From: a virus
Direction: 5' to 3' (one strand)
DNA: 64,000 nucleotides
Virus record (IMG/VR): IMGVR_UViG_3300036826_000588
Span: 1-64,000 of that record
The notes below the pieces were generated by a model. It ran no database searches. It was not told the origin of the DNA and saw nothing but the letters and a program-made list of their open reading frames with translations. Positions within the stretch are counted from its first letter, which is position 1, and each line of letters starts with the position of its first letter. The position numbers and the translations under genes are program-made. This document shows positions 48,494 through 56,248 of the stretch, piece after piece.

Positions 48494-48805
48494 TCAGAGC
48501 GGCTGGATGACCAGGCGCGACGGTTTGCCGCTGGCCTCCAGGGCCGCGTTGACGAACGAGATCGCGTCGATGATGGCCATCGTGATGTCTTCCGGATCGT
48601 AGCCATGGAGGACGCTGGCGCTTCCAGCGCTGCTCTCGATGTCCTTGGCGCTCACGATGACGACGGCGCGCACGTCGGCGGCCTCCGGGCCGAGCTCCAC
48701 GAGCACCTGTCTCATGTGATCGGCGATGCGGCTCAGTCGGTTCGGCGGTTCGAACGCCTTCCAGGCGCCGGGCGTCAGGCCGTCAGGCACGATGAACTCG
48801 GTCAT
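48494..48805 (-). CDS. hypothetical protein
   Basis: A 103-residue alpha/beta protein from ATG 48805, 6 nt after a GATACT -10-like element on the minus strand. No family recognised. Transcribed against the tRNA array. Confidence 0.55.
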   Translation of the reverse strand: MTEFIVPDGLTPGAWKAFEPPNRLSRIADHMRQVLVELGPEAADVRAVVIVSAKDIESSAGSASVLHGYDPEDITMAIIDAISFVNAALEASGKPSRLVIQPL

Positions 48806-48823
48806 GTGACCAGTATCGACCAC

Positions 48824-48897
48824 GCCGAGGTAGCTCAGATGGTAAGAGCGCTCGCCTGAAAAGCGAGAGGCCGCTGGCCCGAACCCAGCTCTCGGCG
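48824..48897 (+). tRNA. tRNA-Phe(GAA)
   Basis: Acceptor GCCGAGG/TCTCGGC, loop CTGAAAA, CCA encoded. T-loop CCCGAAC has C54 C55 instead of T54 T55. Confidence 0.85.
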
Positions 48898-49123
48898 CCA
48901 CCTTCCCCGGTGGATCGGGTTTGCAGCTCCGCTGACGACGGATGGGACGATCGTCTGCCGGCGGCAACGTCGGCACCCGCGAACGCGGCATAGCCGATCG
49001 CCCTGGTCAGGCGTCGAGCTCGCCCGATCCCCGGGGAAGGTGGTAGGATTGCAGCGTACGCCCCCGGTCCGCCTCTCACGGAAGCCGCCGGGGGCATGGC
49101 TTCTCCCTCCAGCGCTTCGCCGT

Positions 49124-49196
49124 GCCCGGGTAGCTCAGATGGGAGAGCGCCTGTGTCACATACAGGAGGCCACTGGTTCGAGGCCAGTCCTGGGCA
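49124..49196 (+). tRNA. tRNA-Val(CAC)
   Basis: Acceptor GCCCGGG/CCTGGGC, loop GTCACAT, T-loop TTCGAGG, CCA encoded. Confidence 0.9.
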
Positions 49197-49302
49197 CCAA
49201 TCCCTTCCGCATCTTCGCTGGGAGGAGCCGGACAGTAGTCGCTGACGAGCGGTGAAGGTGCCGACGAGCCGCCAGCTCGCTCCCTCCAGCGGCGATGCGT
49301 AC

Positions 49303-49374
49303 GCCCGAGTAGCTCAACGGTAGAGCGCCAGCATGACACGCTGGAGGCAGGAGGGTCGGCACCTCCCTTGGGCA
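49303..49374 (+). tRNA. tRNA-Val(GAC)
   Basis: Acceptor GCCCGAG/CTTGGGC, loop ATGACAC, CCA encoded. T-loop GTCGGCA departs from TTCGANT. Confidence 0.85.
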
Positions 49375-49381
49375 CCAACAC

Positions 49382-49464
49382 TGGCAGGTGGCCGAGAGGT
49401 AAGGCGCCCGGCTGTTAACCGGAGACCACCGAGAGGTGCGCGGGTTCAAGTCCTGCCCTGCCAG
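49382..49464 (+). tRNA. tRNA with GTT anticodon (Asn?) and long variable arm
   Basis: 83 nt; acceptor TGGCAGG/CCTGCCA, loop CTGTTAA, T-loop TTCAAGT, CCA encoded. The D-arm (GGCCGAGAGGTAAGGC) and a CCACC/GGTG variable hairpin are of Leu/Ser type, although the anticodon is Asn. Confidence 0.75.
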
Positions 49465-49495
49465 CCAATCCCTACAACCACGTTGAGCTGCTGAT

Positions 49496-49568
49496 CGGGC
49501 GGTGGCGCAGTAGGCAGCGCGCTTGGCTGGGGGCCAAGAGGTCGTCGGTTCGAGACCGACTCGCCCGA
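49496..49568 (+). tRNA. tRNA-Pro(GGG)
   Basis: Acceptor CGGGCGG/TCGCCCG, loop CTGGGGG, T-loop TTCGAGA, CCA encoded. First of three Pro isoacceptors in a row. Confidence 0.9.
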
Positions 49569-49637
49569 CCAGCAGCTCAACATCGGGGTCGAGCGGCGCC
49601 CTGACGGGGGTCGCTCGGCGCCGGCCCTTCACAACAT

Positions 49638-49712
49638 CGCGCGGCAGAGCAGTCAGGAGTGCTCGCTTGCCCCGGACGCAAGAGATCGGTGGTTCGAGTC
49701 CACCTCGCGCGA
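49638..49712 (+). tRNA. tRNA-Pro(CGG)
   Basis: Acceptor CGCGCGG/TCGCGCG, T-loop TTCGAGT, CCA encoded. Anticodon loop CCCGGAC has C33. Confidence 0.85.
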
Positions 49713-49764
49713 CCAGCAACTTTCCTCCGCAGACCCTGGACGATCGGCGGTCCGTTTGAGTACC

Positions 49765-49914
49765 ATGCTCGCTGGCATGCGAATGGCAGCGTGGGCGTGG
49801 GTGGGTTGTGGCATTGGTGCGTTCTTGGCGGGTGTGGGCGTGGGCATGGTGCTCGGGTACTACGGCTTCATCCACGGCTGGTTCTGGATGCCACTCCCGC
49901 CGCCTGTGATGTAG
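49765..49914 (+). CDS. 49-residue membrane peptide
   Basis: ATG 49765 to TAG 49914. One Gly-rich transmembrane helix with an aromatic C-terminus (YYGFIHGWFWMP). No ribosome site. Followed by a strong terminator hairpin. Confidence 0.5.
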   Translation: MLAGMRMAAWAWVGCGIGAFLAGVGVGMVLGYYGFIHGWFWMPLPPPVM

Positions 49915-49929
49915 GAATACACCCTCTCT

Positions 49930-49959
49930 GAGGCCGCCTGTGCGTGCGCAGGCGGCCTC
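49930..49959 (+). terminator. hairpin terminator
   Basis: An 11-bp perfect stem GAGGCCGCCTG/CAGGCGGCCTC with an 8-nt loop after the membrane peptide gene. It implies that the array is more than one transcript, or is read through. Confidence 0.7.
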
Positions 49960-49973
49960 GCTGAGCCTGAGCA

Positions 49974-50087
49974 TTGAGTAAGCTGAGGTCGCTGGTCGAG
50001 TTCGTCATCGCGCTGTTGGTCATGTGCGCGATCGTCGTTCTGGTTGTCCTGGTGGCTTCCTACTTCGGCGGCTTCCCAGCGTCGTAG
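49974..50087 (+). CDS. 37-residue membrane peptide
   Basis: TTG 49974 to TAG 50087. One long Val/Leu/Ile-rich helix. The start codon is uncertain. Function unknown. Confidence 0.4.
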   Translation: MSKLRSLVEFVIALLVMCAIVVLVVLVASYFGGFPAS

Positions 50088-50100
50088 CCTCCGGTCCTGT

Positions 50101-50173
50101 CGGGCGGTAGCGTAGCGGTCAACGCGCGCGGTTTGGAACCGCGAGGTCCGGTGTTCGACTCACCGTCGCCCGA
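50101..50173 (+). tRNA. tRNA-Pro(TGG)
   Basis: Acceptor CGGGCGG/TCGCCCG, loop TTTGGAA, T-loop TTCGACT. CCA not encoded. Confidence 0.9.
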
Positions 50174-50215
50174 CAGGCTCGCGGGGCAACCGAACAGGCC
50201 CGGTACTCCGGAGCC

Positions 50216-50377
50216 ATGATCTCCAGATTCCTCTTCGGGCTCGCGGCGCTGGCCTTCCTGCTGGCGCTCGCTCACGTCACCCTCGGCACGCTCGATCTGC
50301 TGCCGCTGGGGCTGTTCCTTCTCGCGCTGGGGCTGCTGGCCGCAGACGTGCCGTGGCCGACCTGGCGCCGGCCGTGA
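50216..50377 (+). CDS. 53-residue two-helix membrane peptide
   Basis: ATG 50216 to TGA 50377. Two Leu/Ala-rich helices and a Trp-rich basic end. It ends 4 nt before tRNA-Trp. Function unknown. Confidence 0.5.
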   Translation: MISRFLFGLAALAFLLALAHVTLGTLDLLPLGLFLLALGLLAADVPWPTWRRP

Positions 50378-50381
50378 ACGC

Positions 50382-50454
50382 AGGGGTGTAGCTCAGCCGG
50401 CAGAGCGCTCGTCTCCAAAACGAGTGGTCGAGGGTTCGATTCCTTCCGCCCCTG
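50382..50454 (+). tRNA. tRNA-Trp(CCA)
   Basis: Acceptor AGGGGTG/CGCCCCT, loop CTCCAAA, T-loop TTCGATT, CCA tail encoded. Confidence 0.9.
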
Positions 50455-50480
50455 CCAACTTCCGTCGATCGCTCGATGAT

Positions 50481-50553
50481 GGGGACGTAGCTCACCAGGG
50501 AGAGCACCTGTTTCGCAATCAGGAGGCAGAGGGTTCGAGTCCCTCCGTCTCCA
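50481..50553 (+). tRNA. tRNA-Ala(CGC)
   Basis: Acceptor GGGGACG/CGTCTCC, loop TTCGCAA, T-loop TTCGAGT, CCA encoded. One mismatch in the anticodon stem next to the loop. Confidence 0.9.
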
Positions 50554-50598
50554 CCATCGGGTTATCCGTCGCTCACGCTCATTGTCGCCATGCTTCAT

Positions 50599-50671
50599 GG
50601 CCCGTTCGCCAAGTGGTCAAGGCGCGGGACTTTCAATCCCGTATACGCGGGTTCGAGCCCCGCACGGGCTA
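50599..50671 (+). tRNA. tRNA-Glu(TTC)
   Basis: Acceptor GGCCCGT/ACGGGCT, loop CTTTCAA, T-loop TTCGAGC, CCA encoded. Confidence 0.9.
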
Positions 50672-50766
50672 CCATTCGATTCGCGAACTCGACGGGAGGG
50701 GCGGCCCACGAGGCCGTCCACCCCTCGACAGGGCAACTACGCCATCGATGGAACCTTGCCGACGGA

Positions 50767-50991
50767 ATGAGGTACCGCGGCACAATCACCCTCACGCTGC
50801 CGGTCGTGGCCGACCTGGCACCCGAGGTGAGCTTGAACCTCGTGGTCGGGCCGGTGCGCACGCGGCACCTCCAGCAAACCGCTTTGCAAGGAGAGCCGCG
50901 CGATGGCGACGACAGTTCAGCTCACCGACGTCCAGGAAGTCCGGCTGTCGATCAGCCCGAAGGACAGCCAGGGGAACCTGGCGTCGGTTGA
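50767..50991 (+). CDS. possible small beta-rich protein
   Basis: The first 45 residues from ATG 50767 look like beta strands (GTITLTLPVVADL, VSLNLVVGP). The frame then overlaps the Ig-like gene by 89 nt with less protein-like sequence. The true end may differ. Confidence 0.35.
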   Translation: MRYRGTITLTLPVVADLAPEVSLNLVVGPVRTRHLQQTALQGEPRDGDDSSAHRRPGSPAVDQPEGQPGEPGVG

Positions 50992-51241
50992 CGGTGTCCC
51001 GACCTGGGAGTCGAGCGACGAGTCGGTCCTGACCGTCGCGGCCGTCTCCGACGACGGCCTGATGGCGGATGCCGTGACGGTCGGCCCGCTGGGAACCGCG
51101 ACCGTGACGGTCACCGCCGACGCGGACCTGGGCGACGGCGTCACCACGCTGAGCGACACGGTGGACATCACCGTCGTGGCGAGCCAGGCGTCCGCCCTGA
51201 ACGTGGCGGTGGGCACGCCGACCGAGCGCCCGGCGGCGTAG
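50903..51241 (+). CDS. Ig-like (Big2-type) small structural protein
   Basis: A 112-residue protein behind AAGGAGA. WESSDESVLTVAAVSDDGL, read in halves, then GTATVTVTAD and VDITVVAS are the repeating strands of a bacterial Ig-like (Big2) domain. Such domains decorate phage virions and help surface adhesion. It sits alone within the tRNA array and is followed by a terminator. Confidence 0.7.
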   Translation: MATTVQLTDVQEVRLSISPKDSQGNLASVDGVPTWESSDESVLTVAAVSDDGLMADAVTVGPLGTATVTVTADADLGDGVTTLSDTVDITVVASQASALNVAVGTPTERPAA

Positions 51242-51303
51242 CGTCCATTCGGACCTGAAGACGGCAGTACCGGGCGTCCGGCCCGGGAAGGTGAAGTGCC
51301 GTC

Positions 51304-51332
51304 CGACGGCGGGGCACGGTGCCCCGCCGTCG
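51304..51332 (+). terminator. hairpin terminator
   Basis: A 12-bp stem CGACGGCGGGGC/GCCCCGCCGTCG with loop ACGGT, followed by CTTACTT. Confidence 0.75.
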
Positions 51333-51341
51333 CTTACTTGC

Positions 51342-51409
51342 TGCGGAGCCAGGCGGCCGCGGGGCCTCATAAGCCCTGCCGGGCTCGGTTCGACTTCCGG
51401 CCTCCGCAA
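51342..51409 (+). tRNA. degenerate tRNA-Met(CAT)-like element
   Basis: Acceptor TGCGGAG/CTCCGCA, discriminator A, CCA encoded, anticodon stem GGGGC/GCCCT with loop CTCATAA. The D-arm is shortened by about 7 nt and the T-arm is irregular (TTCGACT present, weak stem). A reduced or decaying tRNA, or a tRNA mimic. Confidence 0.55.
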
Positions 51410-51432
51410 CCACTTCGACTCCAACCAAGCGT

Positions 51433-51508
51433 GCCGCGTTGGGCCAGTCTGGTTCAAGCCACCACTCCCTCAAAGTGGAGATCGCGGGTTCAAATCCCGC
51501 CCGCGGCA
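51433..51508 (+). tRNA. tRNA-Glu(CTC)
   Basis: Acceptor GCCGCGT/CCGCGGC (last pair mismatched), T-loop TTCAAAT, CCA encoded. Anticodon loop CCCTCAA has C33. Confidence 0.8.
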
Positions 51509-51683
51509 CCAACCTCAACATCGAACGAGCGATCCACGCGGTTACCCTTCAACACGAGAAGACCAGCACTCGCTCCGGGAAACCACTTCCCTGTCGGCCA
51601 GTCTTCTCCGCTGGCGGCCGGCAGGACACGGATCGCTCAGCCAGCAGAGTACGCGAGGAGGTGGACGACGTGCCCGGGTAGTT

Positions 51684-51872
51684 ATGTCGAAACGACCGAA
51701 CTACCTTGGAACCTTCCTCTCCGACATGAAGGAAGCACGTCGCTACTCGTGCGACTGGCGCAGCGCACCAGACAAGGCCGCCGCGCACCGCAAGTTCCGA
51801 CGCCTGGCACGCCAGCTCCTACTCCATCGCCAGGAGCCGCCAACGCGACTGGGCATGGGCTGGTACTGGTGA
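51684..51872 (+). CDS. 62-residue basic protein
   Basis: ATG 51684. Arg/Lys/Ala-rich helical protein ending GMGWYW. Probably nucleic-acid-binding; function unknown. Confidence 0.45.
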   Translation: MSKRPNYLGTFLSDMKEARRYSCDWRSAPDKAAAHRKFRRLARQLLLHRQEPPTRLGMGWYW

Positions 51873-51875
51873 GGG

Positions 51876-51998
51876 TCAGCGGCGGAAGAGGACCCAGGCG
51901 AGGGCCGCCGCCAGGAAGATCACCAGCGCCGCCAGTACGCCGATGGTGACGTACAGGCCGTTGAGGTAGCGGCCAATGCCGCGCCCGAGGTCTTGCAC
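51876..51998 (-). CDS. 40-residue membrane peptide
   Basis: GTG 51998, which follows TACGCT by 6 nt (leaderless-like, no clear -35). One Leu/Ala/Val-rich transmembrane helix near the C-terminus and a basic tail. Confidence 0.45.
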   Translation of the reverse strand: MQDLGRGIGRYLNGLYVTIGVLAALVIFLAAALAWVLFRR

Positions 51999-52026
51999 GA
52001 GGGGAGCGTAATCGAACGTCAGCCGG

Positions 52027-52100
52027 GGTGGCCGTGGCCGAGAGGAGAGGCGCCACGCTGTGACCGTGGTATACGCGGGATCGTCGACCCGCCGGTCACC
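52027..52100 (+). tRNA. tRNA-His(GTG)
   Basis: Includes G-1 (52027). Acceptor GTGGCCG/CGGTCAC, discriminator C, loop CTGTGAC, CCA encoded. The T-loop ATCGTCGA is 8 nt long and non-standard. Confidence 0.85.
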
Positions 52101-52110
52101 CCAGCGACGT

Positions 52111-52470
52111 TCAGGACTCACCGTCGTCCCCGTCGCCGTCCTCGTCATCGTAGACGGGCCGGTGTGGGTCGCGCAGGCGGAAGAGGATCTCCTGGGCCCT
52201 GAACAACGTGTCCATCATCGGCACGATGCGCTGCCTGACCTTCAGGCTCTCGTACTCCTCGCGAGACGGGACGCTGTCCAGGAGCTGGTTCGCGCGCTCG
52301 CGCAGCGTGCCCGGCATGCGATCCACGCCCTGGAGGTTCAGGTCTTCGAGCTGGAAGAGTAGGTCGTCGATCCCGTGGATAACGCGGTCGAGCTGGTCCT
52401 TGCGCCACTTGCGGCGGATCTCCTCCACGTGGAGACGTTCGATGTCGCGGTTGGCTTCCTGGATCATCAT
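52111..52470 (-). CDS. helical hypothetical protein
   Basis: A 119-residue, strongly charged helical protein with an acidic C-terminus. Likely coiled coil. No family recognised. Confidence 0.6.
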   Translation of the reverse strand: MMIQEANRDIERLHVEEIRRKWRKDQLDRVIHGIDDLLFQLEDLNLQGVDRMPGTLRERANQLLDSVPSREEYESLKVRQRIVPMMDTLFRAQEILFRLRDPHRPVYDDEDGDGDDGES

Positions 52471-52512
52471 GGCCTACCGGAGATAGACGCTGCGGCATGT
52501 TGCCGCGGTCGG

Positions 52513-52719
52513 TCAGTCGTCGGTCGGCCTGAACGTCCAGATGTGCCCTTTGGTGCACCTCGCGATCCACTGGAGGGGGTCGTCGGTGATGTAGTCGCTG
52601 TCCAAGTTCACTTGGCCCGCGGCCACGCAATCCGGACAGAACGCCTTCGCGGCAGGGATGTCGCGACCGGCGATGGTGACGCTGGTGATCTCGCGGGTCT
52701 CCCCGCGGTTCGCAGCCAT
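52513..52719 (-). CDS. small zinc-binding protein, leaderless-like
   Basis: A 68-residue protein starting MAANRGE at ATG 52719, 7 nt after TATGAT (an ATG at 52731 overlaps that element). CPDC and C...H residues suggest one zinc site. Function unknown. Confidence 0.55.
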   Translation of the reverse strand: MAANRGETREITSVTIAGRDIPAAKAFCPDCVAAGQVNLDSDYITDDPLQWIARCTKGHIWTFRPTDD

Positions 52720-52742
52720 TCGGAAGATCATACTCTCGACGT

Positions 52743-52816
52743 GCGCGGGTAGCTCAGCCTGGCAGAGCAGCGAGCTGATATCTCGAAGATCGGAGGTTCA
52801 AGTCCTCCCCTGCGCA
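52743..52816 (+). tRNA. tRNA-Ile(GAT)
   Basis: Acceptor GCGCGGG/CCTGCGC, loop CTGATAT, T-loop TTCAAGT, CCA encoded. Outer anticodon-stem pair mismatched. Confidence 0.9.
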
Positions 52817-52847
52817 CCAACTTGAAGTACCATCCCCGCTCTCACTT

Positions 52848-52921
52848 CCGGCGGTAGCTCAGGAGAGTAGAGCGGTTCCTTTATAAGGTTCAGGTCGCGG
52901 GTTCGAGGCCCGTCCGCCGGC
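52848..52921 (+). tRNA. tRNA-Ile(TAT)
   Basis: Acceptor CCGGCGG/CCGCCGG, loop TTTATAA, T-loop TTCGAGG. CCA not encoded. The anticodon stem has two T-T mismatches, so folding is weak. Would read the rare AUA codon. Confidence 0.7.
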
Positions 52922-53131
52922 TGAGAGCTGGGGGGTGGGTGGCCATGTAGCTCGCCCGCAGGGGACCATCCATCCGTGGGTTGGGAGGCCAGGCGGATCA
53001 TCTCAGCCGGTCCACCGACGCGGCCACCACCCCGCAGCCGCAGCGAAGTGTGGCAAACTGCGCCGTCCTTTGGTATAGGGCACGTGATCCGCCTTTGGGA
53101 CATACGCCCGCCGCTTGGAATTCCCGATCGT

Positions 53132-53204
53132 GCGCCCGTAGCTCACCGGATAGAGCGCCTCCCTGCGAAGGAGGAGGCAGCAGGTTCGATTCCTGCCTGG
53201 CGCA
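53132..53204 (+). tRNA. tRNA-Arg(GCG)
   Basis: Acceptor GCGCCCG/CTGGCGC (one mismatch), loop CTGCGAA, T-loop TTCGATT, CCA encoded. Confidence 0.88.
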
Positions 53205-53267
53205 CCATCTCTCTTCACATAATTGGTGGTCGTGCGTCGTACCGCTTCGCTACCTTCCCGGCCCGGT

Positions 53268-53378
53268 ATGGCACAGTTCCTTGCAGGGCTCGCGATTGGT
53301 TTGATCGTCGGCGCGTGCGGCGGCGTGTTCGTCATGGCTGCTCTCGTCAGCAGCGCTCGTTCGGACCGGCCTGGATAG
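53268..53378 (+). CDS. 36-residue membrane peptide
   Basis: ATG 53268. One Gly/Ala/Val-rich helix (FLAGLAIGLIVGACGGVFVM) and a short polar end. Function unknown. Confidence 0.45.
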   Translation: MAQFLAGLAIGLIVGACGGVFVMAALVSSARSDRPG

Positions 53379-53391
53379 GTCGGCCCCTCAC

Positions 53392-53464
53392 GCCCTTGTA
53401 GCTCAGTGGTAGAGCAGCCGCCTTGTAAGCGGAAGGTCGGGGGTTCGATTCCGCCCCAGGGGCT
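53392..53464 (+). tRNA. tRNA-Thr(TGT)
   Basis: Acceptor GCCCTTG/CAGGGGC, loop CTTGTAA, T-loop TTCGATT with an imperfect T-stem, CCA encoded. Confidence 0.82.
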
Positions 53465-53521
53465 CCATCTGCAAGTTTTGGCCGTCTCACCTCCCCTATA
53501 TAGGTAGGAGGTGATTCCAGG

Positions 53522-53671
53522 ATGGCCCACCCGAAGTGCTGCGTTTGCGATCGACCGGCGGATCGGATCGACGAGGAGTATGGCGAGGCGTTCTGCCGCC
53601 GGTGCTGGGACAGCTACCCGCCAGAAGAACAAGGCCCATACCGCCTCATCGATCCTGACGAGGGCCTGTAG
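53522..53671 (+). CDS. 49-residue zinc-ribbon protein ending inside a tRNA
   Basis: ATG 53522 behind GGAGG. KCCVCD and CRRCW give a four-cysteine site. Its TAG stop (53669-53671) is formed by the conserved T8-A9-G10 of the next tRNA, so gene and tRNA overlap by 10 nt. Confidence 0.6.
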   Translation: MAHPKCCVCDRPADRIDEEYGEAFCRRCWDSYPPEEQGPYRLIDPDEGL

Positions 53672-53735
53672 CTCAGCGGATCAGAGCGCCACGGTTCGAA
53701 CGTGATGGTCGCGGGTTCGAGTCCTGCCAGGCCCT
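53662..53735 (+). tRNA. tRNA-Arg(TCG)
   Basis: Acceptor GGGCCTG/CAGGCCC, loop GTTCGAA, T-loop TTCGAGT, CCA encoded. Confidence 0.9.
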
Positions 53736-53801
53736 CCACTCATACCCTCACAAGCCTTGTCACTGGCGCGTTTCTGACAATGTGGCTTATAGTGGCCCTT
53801 C

Positions 53802-54188
53802 ATGGCAACGAGAACACGGCGGAGAACGGCGGGCGCCGGTGAGAGCATCGCGGCTCAGATCCAGCAACTCGTGAAGGAGCGCGACGACCTCAAGGTCGAG
53901 AACGCGAACCTCAAGGCTCACTTGGAGGCGATCAGCTCAGCGCTGAGGCACGTGGGCGCCCAGGCAACGGGTGGTCGCGGGCGCGGGCGCAGCTCCGGGC
54001 TGGCAGCGGCTGCCCCGGTCTCCGAGAAGCGCAAGCGCCGGCCGATCACCGACCCGGAGGTGCTCGCGCGGCGTCATGCAGCACTCGCGAAGGCGCGGGC
54101 CGCGCGTGCAGAGCGCCTGGCGGCAGCTCGCGCAGCCGCACAGGGAGAGACGGCGGCGCCGGCCGAGCCCGCGGTGGTCGAGGCGTAG
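53802..54188 (+). CDS. basic coiled-coil protein
   Basis: A 128-residue protein: a basic start, a coiled coil (QIQQLVKERDDLKVENANL, about residues 20-45), then an Arg/Ala-rich C-terminal half. TATAGT lies 8 nt before ATG 53802. Possibly DNA- or RNA-binding. Confidence 0.6.
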   Translation: MATRTRRRTAGAGESIAAQIQQLVKERDDLKVENANLKAHLEAISSALRHVGAQATGGRGRGRSSGLAAAAPVSEKRKRRPITDPEVLARRHAALAKARAARAERLAAARAAAQGETAAPAEPAVVEA

Positions 54189-54215
54189 AGCGCAACGCGT
54201 GCAGGACAGGTTGAC

Positions 54216-54288
54216 GCCCCCGTAGCTCAGAGGACAGAGCAGGGAGCTTCTACCTCCAAGGCCGGGCGTTCGAGTCGTCCCGGGGGCA
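54216..54288 (+). tRNA. tRNA-Arg(TCT)
   Basis: Acceptor GCCCCCG/CGGGGGC, loop CTTCTAC, T-loop TTCGAGT, CCA encoded. Confidence 0.9.
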
Positions 54289-54312
54289 CCACCTGACTGC
54301 TACACTCCCTTC

Positions 54313-54519
54313 GTGAGCGGGGGACCCGGAAAGCTGCTCTCCAAGCCGCCGAAGACAGGCTGGGGGTCGTGGCTGCTGACGGCGGCGATCATCGCCGGGG
54401 CGATCGTGGCCGAAAGCCTCTTCCGTCCCCAGACAAACTCGATCATCCGCGTATGGACAGACATCGCGGGCCGACCCAGCGTTGAAGTCACCGAAAGCGA
54501 GCGTGACCATCGTGTCTGA
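54313..54519 (+). CDS. small membrane protein, leaderless-like
   Basis: A 68-residue protein from GTG 54313, exactly 6 nt after TACACT (54301-54306). One transmembrane helix (GSWLLTAAIIAGAIVAESLF). Its end overlaps the next membrane gene. Confidence 0.55.
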   Translation: MSGGPGKLLSKPPKTGWGSWLLTAAIIAGAIVAESLFRPQTNSIIRVWTDIAGRPSVEVTESERDHRV

Positions 54520-54769
54520 GCCCGCCGCAGTCCCCGCAGCAGTGCCGACCGTTCAGGTTCAGGTGGGGCTGCACTTCAAGCTGGTCTTCATCGTCCTGAC
54601 GCTGATGGTCGCGTTCCTCTTTCTGGCCGCCGGCTTCCTGGCCCTGTTTGGGAACCGCTGGGGTGGAGATCCGGGGGCCATTTCGTCCGTCACCAGCGCG
54701 CTGATGGAGGCGGAGAAGTACCTCGTTGGCGGACTCGTCGGCATGGTGGGCGGGAAGGCCGTCCACTAA
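54512..54769 (+). CDS. small membrane protein (holin-like layout)
   Basis: About 85 residues (GTG 54512; GTG 54503 is also possible). One long transmembrane helix (LVFIVLTLMVAFLFLAAGFL, approximately) and a second Gly-rich hydrophobic segment near the C-terminus. Together with its neighbour it could form a holin pair; no lysin is seen nearby. Confidence 0.5.
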   Translation: MSEPAAVPAAVPTVQVQVGLHFKLVFIVLTLMVAFLFLAAGFLALFGNRWGGDPGAISSVTSALMEAEKYLVGGLVGMVGGKAVH

Positions 54770-54810
54770 GCCCCCAGGCGGCGTGCGGCCCGAATACAAT
54801 GGGCCGCGGC

Positions 54811-55527
54811 ATGAGCAACGACCTCCCTCAACTGTCTCCTGATGGCAAGTGGCGCTGGGATGGCCAGCGGTGGGTTCCCAACGAGAGCGCTCCGCCAGGC
54901 GGGGCGACGAACAGCATGACGCCGCCCGTTGCGCCGGCCAGACGCAGTCGCCGCTGGCCCTGGTTCGTCGCCGTGGCTGCGGTGCTGTTCGTCGGAGTCT
55001 GCACCACCGCGGTCGCGAACTCGGGTGGCAGCGGACGCAAGGCTGCTGGCGTGTCGGCCACCCAGGCGCCGGCAGCGCCGACCCAGGCGCCCACGGCAAG
55101 GACTGCCCAGCCCGCTGCTCCGGCTCGCGACGGGTCCTGCTCGCCGCAGCCCTGCGCCAACGACAACTACGGCTGGATCGTCAACGTCAGCAGCTTCAAG
55201 TACGACGCGCCCAGCGGCAACGAGTTCGAGAAGCCCGAGGTCGGCAACGTGTACGTCACCCTCGCGGTGACCTTCACCAACAAGCTCGGCAGTGAGCAGC
55301 ACGCGAACCCGCTCAACTTCGTCCTGCTGGACGGGGCCGGGGTCAAGCATACGGTCACGTTCACCGACGCCTGCCCCATCTGGGACGCCGTCAATCTCAC
55401 GCCTGGCGCGTCGTTCGGACCGAAGTGCCTGGCGTTCGAGGCGACCGCGGGCAAGCCGGGCGGCCTGACGCTGGTCTGGACGCCGTCACTGCTCGGCGGC
55501 GGCGACTACGACATCAAGCTGAGCTAG
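54811..55527 (+). CDS. membrane protein with DUF4352-like domain
   Basis: About 238 residues from ATG 54811 (54799 is also in frame). KWRWDGQRWVPN is a DUF2510-like short motif, then a transmembrane helix, a Thr/Pro/Ala linker and an Ig-like DUF4352 domain (VGNVYVTLAVTFTNKLGSE, read with WTPSLLGG at the end). This is a typical actinobacterial surface-protein layout. Confidence 0.65.
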   Translation: MSNDLPQLSPDGKWRWDGQRWVPNESAPPGGATNSMTPPVAPARRSRRWPWFVAVAAVLFVGVCTTAVANSGGSGRKAAGVSATQAPAAPTQAPTARTAQPAAPARDGSCSPQPCANDNYGWIVNVSSFKYDAPSGNEFEKPEVGNVYVTLAVTFTNKLGSEQHANPLNFVLLDGAGVKHTVTFTDACPIWDAVNLTPGASFGPKCLAFEATAGKPGGLTLVWTPSLLGGGDYDIKLS

Positions 55528-55566
55528 CGCGCGACCCGAGGCGCGAGTACATCGATCCGTGAACGT

Positions 55567-55638
55567 GCGTCCGTAACTCAGCGGCAGAGTGGCGGCCTCT
55601 TAAGCCGAGCTGCGTGGGTTCGAGTCCCACCGGACGCA
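55567..55638 (+). tRNA. tRNA-Lys(CTT)
   Basis: Acceptor GCGTCCG/CGGACGC, loop CTCTTAA, T-loop TTCGAGT, CCA encoded. Confidence 0.9.
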
Positions 55639-55735
55639 CCATCTTCAACTCGAATCCGACACCCCAGGCGGCGGCCCTGGTAGGCTCGCGGCGACGGGCG
55701 GTGGATGGCCTCCGATCTCCCTGGAGGTCTGCAAG

Positions 55736-55927
55736 ATGCAGAACATCATCGTCGGTCGCTATGAACCCACCGAGGGCCTGCTGCGCCCTGACGGCACCGT
55801 CGAGCGCGTGTGGGACGGGTGGATCGAGCCGGCGGACCGATCATGGATCGCCTTCGTTCGGACGGCGGACCACCTGCCGGAGGTCTACCTGAACCGCGAC
55901 CCGGAGACGGGAGCTGTCATCGAGTAG
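55736..55927 (+). CDS. hypothetical protein
   Basis: A 63-residue beta-rich protein behind GGAGGT. No family recognised. Located between the two Lys tRNAs. Confidence 0.5.
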   Translation: MQNIIVGRYEPTEGLLRPDGTVERVWDGWIEPADRSWIAFVRTADHLPEVYLNRDPETGAVIE

Positions 55928-55940
55928 GTCCCCCGGGCGT

Positions 55941-56012
55941 GCCGGTGTGGCATAGGTGGCTGTGCAGTTGCCTTTTAAGCTCCAGACGCGGGTTCGACTC
56001 CTGCCGCCGGCA
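55941..56012 (+). tRNA. tRNA-Lys(TTT)
   Basis: Acceptor GCCGGTG/CGCCGGC, loop CTTTTAA, T-loop TTCGACT, CCA encoded. Two mismatches in the anticodon stem. Confidence 0.82.
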
Positions 56013-56226
56013 CCACCGCTTGCATCACGCAGGCCATCTCCTCCATGGACATGGACGCCTGTTGGAGCGCTTTGAGGAACGGCCGCAAGTCCACCATCAG
56101 CCGGGCTGAATGGTCATGGCCGGCCATTCGGAGCCAGGCCGCCCGATCGAGGCCGTGGAGCTCCGCAAGCCGTTGCTGTTCCTGCTGTTCGTGACGCGCG
56201 CGATCGGCGGCGGCGGCGGTGGCCAT
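55975..56226 (-). CDS. helical hypothetical protein
   Basis: About 83 residues from ATG 56226 (GTG 56244 possible). Gln/Ala/Met-rich helices. The last 12 codons are antisense to tRNA-Lys(TTT), so the end may not be functional. Confidence 0.4.
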   Translation of the reverse strand: MATAAAADRARHEQQEQQRLAELHGLDRAAWLRMAGHDHSARLMVDLRPFLKALQQASMSMEEMACVMQAVVPAAGVEPASGA

Positions 56227-56248
56227 CTTGCTCTGGAACGTCACGTAC

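Noticed and set aside
52922-53010. tRNA-like start CATGTAGCTC after tRNA-Ile(TAT)
   Set aside because: No T-loop and no matching acceptor strand.
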